Under the pieces are notes generated by a model. The model made no database searches and had not been told where the DNA came from. It saw only the letters and a program-made list of their open reading frames with translations. The position numbers and the translations under genes are program-made. From Hungatella effluvii (GTDB lineage: Bacteria > Bacillota > Clostridia > Lachnospirales > Lachnospiraceae), in contig NZ_QJKD01000003.1 of NCBI RefSeq assembly GCF_003201875.1, positions 434,001 to 498,000 on the forward strand: a stretch of 64,000 nucleotides of DNA, in the 5' to 3' direction. Shown here piece by piece: positions 8,115 through 14,917 of the stretch; the stretch's first letter is position 1, and the number at the start of each line of letters is the position of its first letter.

Positions 8115-9335
8115 TCACCTTTTCAAATTTTTCTTAATCATTCTTTGCAATTCTAAACAAAATATCTCTCTTTCTATTTTTTCCATATCTGTCTTCGACT
8201 TATAATCTATCATTGCGATTTGATTCAATTCTCTACTAGGGTTCATACCTGTAATATATAACAATACATTCGATTTATCTGCCCACTCAGCATTTCGTAA
8301 TTCCTCATTAATAACCCACATACGGAATCTAGGTCCTGCACCATTATGTTGCCAAACATGCTTAAAATCTGAAAACATTAAACCTTCCAACGATTCAGTA
8401 TATACAATAATTGCTGTAATTTTCTCAAAAGCATCTGGTACAATTCCAATATCGGCTGCAACTTCTGGGTGTACTAGAATACCATTTACTGGATTTGTTA
8501 ATAATGCCCACGCTTCCAAAAAGCTATTCGATGGAAAATCGCGATAGGACCAATTAATATAAAGTAAATTAAACTCATCTTTAAGTGGCACTGAAAATTT
8601 ACCTGCAGCACTGTTAATAAAATCCCTAATTTTGAGCACACGAGGGTCCATATAGACTACATTGTGTTCAGCACAAAGCTTTTTAATTTCTTTACGTCCA
8701 TCATTCGTAAGCATCACAGTTGGAATGACAATTTTCTCATTTATATGATTATCATGTGGAAATTCAGGTGACTTAACCTCGATATTAACTGTTACCAACC
8801 TTTCAGATTCTGCAGTTATTCCGCTATCACTTTTGCAGTTAATACTTCCTATAAATCTGGCTTCCGGATTCTTGTTATTAATTCCTGCAATAACTGCTGG
8901 CTCGTATATAACCTGTTCCCAATGCCATCGTGTAGCGTAAAATGAAAGGATCGAAACTTCTGAAAGTGCTTCGAAAAAAGTATCTTCTTTATAATGCTGT
9001 TTTCCAGCTGACATCTGATTTGTAATAAAACTCTTAATATTTTCAACTCCAAATTCTTGTATCAAAAACTGCATACGATTTGAAAAATTTATACAAAAGT
9101 TGATATTAAACGAAGAAATATTATTATTACCATTTAAATCTATTATACCTTGTTGATTAATATCATTCTCAATTAGCTGTTCTTTCCCCACAAAAGTCTC
9201 TAATCTGTTTTCAATAGCTTTAATCAAAAAGTGATCGTCAGAATACTCATCTAACCAGCCTTGCGTCCATGCGGTATGTAAAAAGCCACAAAGTTTTATA
9301 TAGCCCTTTAATGGAAACGGTAAATTTCTACGCAT
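8115..9335 (-). CDS. Hypothetical AT-rich cargo protein, possible PD-(D/E)XK nuclease
   Basis: The 406-residue protein belongs to no family I can name with certainty. The middle region looks like a restriction-endonuclease-like core: helix Glu122/Glu126 (FFEALSEVSIL), a strand with NPEARF (Glu158), and a strand with NIEVKSP giving Glu186-x-Lys188, in the order expected for PD-(D/E)XK enzymes. No membrane segment or signal peptide is present. The C-terminal third (about residues 240-400) shows alternating strands and helices without a known motif. The gene is much more AT-rich than the flanking recQ sequence, which suggests transfer. It lies between two recQ fragments, beside an IS200-type relic, a position typical of defence cargo. 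The function is inference. Confidence 0.55.
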   Translation of the reverse strand: MRRNLPFPLKGYIKLCGFLHTAWTQGWLDEYSDDHFLIKAIENRLETFVGKEQLIENDINQQGIIDLNGNNNISSFNINFCINFSNRMQFLIQEFGVENIKSFITNQMSAGKQHYKEDTFFEALSEVSILSFYATRWHWEQVIYEPAVIAGINNKNPEARFIGSINCKSDSGITAESERLVTVNIEVKSPEFPHDNHINEKIVIPTVMLTNDGRKEIKKLCAEHNVVYMDPRVLKIRDFINSAAGKFSVPLKDEFNLLYINWSYRDFPSNSFLEAWALLTNPVNGILVHPEVAADIGIVPDAFEKITAIIVYTESLEGLMFSDFKHVWQHNGAGPRFRMWVINEELRNAEWADKSNVLLYITGMNPSRELNQIAMIDYKSKTDMEKIEREIFCLELQRMIKKNLKR

Positions 9336-9399
9336 AGCATTATCCTTTCTATCTAAAATTCTCTAATACAGTTTAATCTAAATAATATAGAATCAACTG

Positions 9400-9995
9400 C
9401 CCTGGTGCAAGCACAAAAGCGGGGGTATGTAAATTTCCCTGTCTCTACCTCTACTCAGTTTCAAACAAGCTTAATTGTCCCTCAACCCTGTATTTCGTAA
9501 TAGTTTCTTATACTCATTCCCCTGATTTTTAACATAATTCGTTATTACTTCTTCGTTTCCATGCTCACTCACTGTCGATACATAATATCCCGATGACCAA
9601 AAATTCCCTCCCCATAATTTTTTCTTCACCTCTGTGCATCGGCTAAGCACTTCTTTCGCTGTTATGTTTTTTACGATCTTTACGATCTGAGTGGGGCTGT
9701 AACTCCGCACGGATTGTATGAGAAAGTGCACATGGTCTTTATCTATTCCTATCTCCAAAAATAAATGTCATAACGCTTGCTTATTTCTATACAGGTTTCT
9801 TTTATTACCTGTTCTACTTCGTCATCTACTACCACTCTCCGATATTTTGTTGGAAATACAAAATGATACATAAGCTTTGATACGTTGTGCGATTTGTGTA
9901 TATTTTCACTCATCTACAACTCTCCTTTCCGCTTACATAGTATCACCTTTTTCTCTTTTAGATAAGCAAGTTACGATGCAAGCATCGGGGAACCA
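9400..9995 (-). mobile_element. IS200/IS605-type element (decayed)
   Basis: The element is judged from a broken Y1 transposase gene bounded by small hairpins typical of this family: CGATGCAAGCATCG at 9974-9987 upstream of the gene and GTGCAAGCAC at 9405-9414 downstream. The right limit coincides with the point (about 9996) where the sequence becomes recQ fragment 2. The missing recQ C-terminal part does not reappear on the far side, so a deletion went with or followed the insertion. The exact outer ends are uncertain. Confidence 0.6.
9471..9913 (-). pseudogene. tnpA: IS200/IS605 TnpA transposase, frameshifted
   Basis: TnpA proteins are HUH single-strand transposases. The ATG at 9913 opens a frame with the usual N-terminus (KLMYHFVFPTKYRRVV) that stops shortly after ISKRYDIYFW. 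The rest continues in another frame with the HUH pair (KDHVHFLIQS) and the catalytic tyrosine in ITNYVKNQG, down to the stop at 9471. Reading both frames together gives one full-length protein of about 147 residues, so a single-base change near 9760 has inactivated it. No tnpB gene accompanies it. Confidence 0.8.
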
Positions 9996-11250
9996 GCTCC
10001 TCCGTCATAACAAACTCCGTCTTGCCAGCCTTAGACTTTTTCTTTTTAACAGTGCTAATCTCGACAGGTATTTCCTCTTTTTTCACCGGTTTATTGGCCG
10101 CACTTTCCCAGGCAGCCATCGCGTCGTCTATTGACCAATCGTCAAACTCTCTGCTGTCGCTGCTGAAATACAGATCGTCACTGTTAAAATATCCATCGTC
10201 CTCTATACCATCTATTCCAATATTACCAGCAACGCTTTTCGCGTTCCCGGCAGCACCATTCCCCTTACTATTGCCAGTTCGATATCCAGCACCATTTCCC
10301 TTCTCAATTTCCTTATCCGCTACTGGCACAGCATAACCCTCCCCAACTTCAGCCTTCACACATGCCAAAAATCTCTCCCCATATTTATCAAACTTAAATT
10401 TTCCGACGCCGGACACCGTCAGCATATCCGTCTTCGTTCTTGGTTTCACGACACACATATGCACCAAAGTTTTATCAGAGAAAACGATATATGGAGGTAC
10501 TTTCTCCTCTCTGGCAATCTCGCTGTGGAGCATCCGCAATTTTTCGAATAACGCTTCATCAGCCTCTGCTAACTCGATTCCCGCCATCTTTCCTTTCTTC
10601 GGCTTCTTCTCACGCTTAAACTTTGCCGGATGATCCTGTTCTTTTGTCATCTTCATCACTACCGGCTCACCTTCGTTCAGGACCTTTCCAGAATTGGCAG
10701 TCAGCTTAACAATTGCATATTCATCGTTCGTTACTGTCAAAAATTCCTGCAGAATGAGGTAATTCATCACCTGCCGCAGCTTAAATGTGGGGACTTTAGC
10801 CAGTACCGCATAATATGGATTGCTGTCCATTCGATACTGCCCTATCTTAGCCGTATTCGCCCAATGTACCGTATCTACAATCACATTTACTCCATACCAC
10901 TGGTGACAGGAAAATACACAGCCAATTAATGCCTTCGCAATCTCCGTTACATCCACCTGCTCAAACTGGCTTAAGCAGTTGGAACAGTTTCCGCAGTAAT
11001 TACTCCCGTACTCTCCAAAATACCGCAGTATGTAATCCCAAAGACACTCATTTGTAAAACAGTAAAACGTCATCTTCCACAGCCGTTCCCGGTCTCTCTC
11101 CTGGTCGATGGCATTGTTTACGCTATCCAGTTCCTGATTATCCCGGTTATTATCGATAAACAGCTGATTGGTAATCAAATTCTGACCGCCGTAAAGCAGG
11201 CTGCACTCCGCAGGCTCCCCGTCTCTGCCTACTCTTCCGAATTGTGTCAA
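9996..11250 (-). pseudogene. recQ: recQ 3' fragment 2 (internal piece, mosaic)
   Basis: This piece covers motif VI (GRVGRDGEP) to the start of the C-terminal domain (FVMTEEL) and is then cut by the IS200-type element. The frame runs on into the element to a stop at 9958. It lacks both ATPase lobes and the last hundred or so residues. The first few hundred bases resemble fragment 1, while from about 10950 leftward it is nearly identical to the full-length gene at 14918-17419, so it is a mosaic. Several conserved arginines around the zinc site are changed to Trp or Gly (RLWKM, CLWDY, HQWYG, KIGQY), as expected for a copy free of selection. The frame nevertheless remains open. Confidence 0.85.
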
Positions 11251-11357
11251 GGTAATAACACGAAATTATCAAAATTAATTATTTAGTCACATTATGTTAC
11301 TAATAGCAGTTCTAGACAATTATCTATCCTGGACACTATTTAATATAAAACAAAATC

Positions 11358-11933
11358 TCAAACTTTAAGCAATGTTACATATCCTAATTTTCCTAATACT
11401 TTAATGACTTTTATTAACTGGAATTGTTGATTTCTGTCTATCAATAATTCTTTCTCATTTCTATATAACCTAGTTAAATTATTTATATAAGCTACATGAG
11501 CACCTCTAGGAATGAGTAAAATCATATATCCAGCACTATTGCTTATTGGCCAGGTTTTTCTAATAATTTTTTTAACATGCATCCCTTTAAAATCATTCCT
11601 TTTAAAAATTTCTCCTTCTATTCTATTTTTCATATCTTCATTTTCGTGTCTTGCTAAATTCCGATATACAATAATATTATTGGATAATTTAGCTCTACTT
11701 AATGCCTGCGATATTATTTTCGCTTCCAATGATTCTTTTCCTTCTCTTAAGTTGGCATTAATGTTATTGCTTAAATTTATCTTTTTACGATATTTCTGAA
11801 ATGCCTTTTTTTCTTTAAAAGATAGATTTTTACTCCAGGATACATACATCTTTTCTAACTCTTTACAAGACACCGCCCGATAAACAATTCCATTATATGA
11901 ATAATCATCTATAATATATTTTTCTCTAAACAT
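11358..11933 (-). CDS. ADP-ribosyltransferase-like (ART exoenzyme fold) protein
   Basis: ART exoenzymes transfer ADP-ribose from NAD+ to a target. The 191-residue protein shows the R-(S)-E layout of this fold. A conserved Arg is in IIVYRNLAR (Arg91). A central strand region, where the STS motif would be, is degenerate (WPISNSAGY). The C-terminal turn GYMILLIPRGAHVAYI is followed by RNEKELLIDRNQQF, where Glu160-x-Glu162 fits the ExE catalytic pair. No signal peptide is present, so it acts inside the cell or is delivered by another route. The upstream ribosome site is weak. It follows a TIR-domain gene by about 40 bp on the same strand, and both are AT-rich, so the two may have formed one NAD+-targeting unit. 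The target is unknown. Confidence 0.6.
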   Translation of the reverse strand: MFREKYIIDDYSYNGIVYRAVSCKELEKMYVSWSKNLSFKEKKAFQKYRKKINLSNNINANLREGKESLEAKIISQALSRAKLSNNIIVYRNLARHENEDMKNRIEGEIFKRNDFKGMHVKKIIRKTWPISNSAGYMILLIPRGAHVAYINNLTRLYRNEKELLIDRNQQFQLIKVIKVLGKLGYVTLLKV

Positions 11934-11973
11934 TTTTATCTACTCTTGTCATTAGTAACGCTAAATTCAACTA

Positions 11974-12913
11974 TTACCAAAATATTTTATATTCAAAATT
12001 AAGCTCCGGCTCTTTTATATACCAATGTGAAGGCATATAAGAATTATGTTCTTGTGGTCGTTCAGTTCTCACATTCATAGGGCTACTTGATAATTTTTGA
12101 GTATAATATTTTTTCACAGTAGGATCTGAAATGAATAAATGTATATTTAATTGGCGCAATGACCTCAGTAGAAAAGAAATTTGCAAAATGTTGATTCTTG
12201 TTTGTCAAAACAGTCTTAATACAGTATTCTATTACTTCATCTTTAGCAAATTCGTGGTCAAAAACAACATTATAGTTCAAGTTCGTATCCCGCAAATCTA
12301 AATATTCTATTTCTACCCCACCCGTCATAGATGACAATGATATTTCTTCATCTGCAAACCAAGTGATTCTATTATGTATCTTGTTAAATCCGCTTTGTAG
12401 CACTCTACATCTACATAATTTTTGAAAAATAATTTCAGAGTCATTTACATAGTAATCATTATCAATCTGAATATGTTCAATATTATAATAAGCCGGATAT
12501 CCTTTCACGGATTTTCTCAAATTAATATCTTTAACACCTGCTAAAATCTCGTTTTGAGCATCTTCTGTTTTGTCTACAATATCAATATATACAATGGGTG
12601 ATAGAAGCCCTTCTAAGTTGACAGGAGCAATTCTAATTGGGATGATGCGTCGTTCATTTAAACGTATTTGTTCTGCCAATTTCACTGTCCATTCAGCTTC
12701 ACACCATTTCGATTTCAAATAACTATCTGACAAAATAACTATCAATTTTTTTCATTCTTTAAGACTTTCGTTAATTTTTGTAACAAAATTATCTCCTGGC
12801 CTAAAATCCCATGCCTGAATGATTACACTATAATTTTCTGACTCCTATACTTCTGCAACCCAAGTTGCAAAATTAATATCTGTTCCTGTGTAGCTCACAA
12901 AAAAATCTTTCAT
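11974..12913 (-). pseudogene. TIR-domain gene with two in-frame stops and a 3' frameshift
   Basis: The ATG at 12913 follows a GGAGG site. It opens a TIR domain (KDFFVSYTGTDINFATW, then VIIQAWDFRPGDNF, then KKLIVILSDSYLKSKWCEAEW). The frame is broken by TAG at codon 23 (12845-12847) and TGA at codon 54 (12752-12754), but there is no frameshift within the TIR domain. The catalytic glutamate of TIR NADases (WCEAE) is at codon 74. Past the TIR domain, an unrecognised C-terminal region continues to a stop at 12083. A better-looking C-terminus (HLFISDPTVKKYYTQ to FEYKIFW, ending at 11974) is in another frame, which suggests a further one-base change near 12130. The gene looks recently inactivated. 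Readthrough of the stops cannot be excluded. Confidence 0.72.
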
Positions 12914-13086
12914 AAATATACCTCCATTCATCTAAAGGTAGTGTCAAGTCTGACATCCCGTTTTTTATTAAAAACCTTGTATTTCCAAGGATTACACCAC
13001 TTTTGAAAATAAAAAAGCAATGACCTCCCCTTTTTTGGTATAATGTAGTCACCACAACCAACATCACCAAAGGATTGATCATTGCT

Positions 13087-14538
13087 ATGGATAACATTAT
13101 ACTCTATTTACTTACTGTAATTCAAGAACAATACAACACTATTTGCTGGCTCCTGAACTTTATCTGCAGATATATCCCTCTCAAGCAGTGGGCCTTCGAT
13201 GATTCCCATTCACCTAAATACCAGAAGTTTTCCACTGACCGCCTCCCTGTCATCAAGCCCTTCATCAAACAAGACTGGCAGTTCCTCCTGGAATACTACC
13301 TCTGGAAGTATGGCAAAACCCTTAGACCGGTCCAGCGGCGCAATGGGAAATCCGTTCCTGAGGATATCGTCTGTCCCCTCTGTGGCGCTCCACACCACTA
13401 TCTCTATGATAATAATGGTGGCAACGGACAATACCAGTGCAAGGTCTGTGGGCAGACCTTCGTCACCGGGGAGGTGGTTACTTCGCCGCTCCGCTTCGTG
13501 TGCCCTTACTGCGGGCACTCACTCGTCCCCAAGAAGGACCGGAAGTTCTTCCGCTTACACAAATGTGTCAATCCAAAGTGCTCCTTCTATCTGCATAGCC
13601 TCTCCAGGGTTGATAAACAACATCTGGACGAGGATTATGGTAAAAATAAATACAAGCTCCATTACCTCTACCGGGAATTCACCGTGGATTTCTTCCGCAT
13701 GGACTTAGACTCCCTGCCAAAGAACGCTTCCTCCCTGAAGTTCTCCAAACATAACGCACACATCATGTCCCTGTGCCTTACCTTGCATGTGAACCTTCAG
13801 CTTTCCCTGAGAAAAACCGCTCAGGCTCTCTATGACCTCTATGGGATTAAAATCTCCCACCAGCAGGTTGCCAACTATGCCAGGACAGCCGCCATAGTCA
13901 TCAAGCCCTTTGTCGATCACTATGAATACCCGAAGTCATCCGTGTTCACCGCTGACGAGACCTATATCAAGGTCCGGGGCATCAAAGGTTACATCTGGTT
14001 CATCATGGACGCCGCCTCCCGATCCCTCCTCGGCTATCAGGTTTCAGATAACCGCTCGGTCGGCCCATGTATCCTCGCCATGCGCATGGCTTTCCGGGGC
14101 ATGAAAAGTCTCCCGGAGAAGTTCCGGTTCATTGCGGATGGCTACAGCGCCTATCCGCTGGCCGCCCTGCAGTTCGCTCGGGAACTGGGGGAAGGCTTCC
14201 AATTTGACATCACCCAGGTGATCGGTCTCACAAACGACGATGCCGTCTCCAAGGAGTTCCGTCCCTACAAACAGATGATCGAACGGCTCAACCGCACCTT
14301 CAAATCCACTTACCGGGTCAGCTGTGGCTACGATAATTACAATGGCGCCAACTACAACGTGGCGCTCTGGGTCGCCTACTACAACTTCCTGCGCCCTCAT
14401 AAGCACAACCACTATCAGGTGCTCAATCAAGTCGCCATTCTGGAAGGCCCGGATAATATGCCCGGCAAATGGCAGCTCCTGATCCTGCTCGGACAGCAGA
14501 CCATCCTCCGTCTGCAAGAACAGCAGGCATCCGGCTAA
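13087..14538 (+). CDS. DDE transposase with N-terminal zinc ribbons
   Basis: Counting from the in-frame TTG at 13075, the protein has 487 residues; the ATG at 13087 is the more likely start (483 residues), because the purine-rich AAAGGA touches the TTG directly. The N-terminal half holds cysteine pairs at 100/103, 122/125 and 143/146 plus Cys164/Cys169, which look like zinc ribbons for DNA binding. The C-terminal half holds an integrase-type catalytic core: Asp295 in TADETYIKV, Asp355 in IADGYSAYP and Glu403 in QMIERLNRTFK. A -10 box TATAAT is at 13039-13044. The gene fills most of the insertion sequence and appears intact, so the element may still be mobile. Confidence 0.9.
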   Translation: MDNIILYLLTVIQEQYNTICWLLNFICRYIPLKQWAFDDSHSPKYQKFSTDRLPVIKPFIKQDWQFLLEYYLWKYGKTLRPVQRRNGKSVPEDIVCPLCGAPHHYLYDNNGGNGQYQCKVCGQTFVTGEVVTSPLRFVCPYCGHSLVPKKDRKFFRLHKCVNPKCSFYLHSLSRVDKQHLDEDYGKNKYKLHYLYREFTVDFFRMDLDSLPKNASSLKFSKHNAHIMSLCLTLHVNLQLSLRKTAQALYDLYGIKISHQQVANYARTAAIVIKPFVDHYEYPKSSVFTADETYIKVRGIKGYIWFIMDAASRSLLGYQVSDNRSVGPCILAMRMAFRGMKSLPEKFRFIADGYSAYPLAALQFARELGEGFQFDITQVIGLTNDDAVSKEFRPYKQMIERLNRTFKSTYRVSCGYDNYNGANYNVALWVAYYNFLRPHKHNHYQVLNQVAILEGPDNMPGKWQLLILLGQQTILRLQEQQASG

Positions 14539-14595
14539 ATCTGTTCTTAGATTCCAAACCGGAGGGACAAAACGCAGCCATCCCAAAGGGACCTG

Positions 14596-14718
14596 CCCTT
14601 GATGGCACGCCAAAACAATGCTATAATGCTGTGACAACGACGGTGAAACTTTATCTGTTCTTGAGTTCTTCGCCGTCGGTAAGACGTTCAGAGCATTGTT
14701 TTAGCGTGCCGTCAAGGG
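14596..14718. repeat. Subterminal inverted repeat of the insertion sequence
   Basis: Two 27-nt arms (14596-14622 and 14692-14718) are inverted copies with two mismatches and enclose about 70 nt. They lie between the transposase stop and the right end of the element. They may block read-through transcription or help transposase bind. Confidence 0.7.
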
Positions 14719-14917
14719 TGGCGGGAACGGCCAGTTTCTTACATATCTGCAGTTTTCAAGGTTCTAATGTTGCAGGTTCACTCGGCTTCGGGTTTTCATA
14801 AATCATTTGACACTACCCATCTAAATATTTACAACTCCATAAAGATGACATCATCGTGCCCTTGTCATCATCTCATCTTCTTATAGTAATAACGAAATAC
14901 CCCCACATTTTATCTGC

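Larger units (their letters stand above)
12937..14817 (+). mobile_element. Complete 1,881-bp insertion sequence with 8-bp target duplication
   Basis: The ends are inverted copies of GGTAGTGTCAA (12937-12947, and complementary at 14807-14817). The sequence CATCTAAA stands directly outside both ends (12929-12936 and 14818-14825), which is an 8-bp target duplication. It carries one intact DDE transposase gene on the plus strand, opposite to its surroundings. Duplication length and DDE type are compatible with an IS6/IS240-like or related group; the group is inference. Perfect duplication and an intact gene point to a recent insertion, 16 bp upstream of the TIR-domain start codon, where it separates that gene from its promoter region. 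Confidence 0.9.

Noticed and set aside
10700..11150. Arg-to-Trp/Gly changes in recQ fragment 2 as a product of a diversity-generating retroelement
   Set aside because: There is no reverse transcriptase or template repeat in the window, and the changes are of mixed base types. Neutral decay explains them.
12752..12847. Selenocysteine or programmed readthrough at the TIR-gene stops
   Set aside because: One stop is TAG and the other TGA, no SECIS-like hairpin was seen after the TGA, and a likely frameshift farther on indicates simple decay.
14885..14898. GTAATAACGAAAT downstream of the full-length recQ as a partner att site for the recQ joints
   Set aside because: It resembles GTAATAACACGAAAT at 11253-11267 only with a 2-bp gap and is too short and AT-rich to count as evidence.
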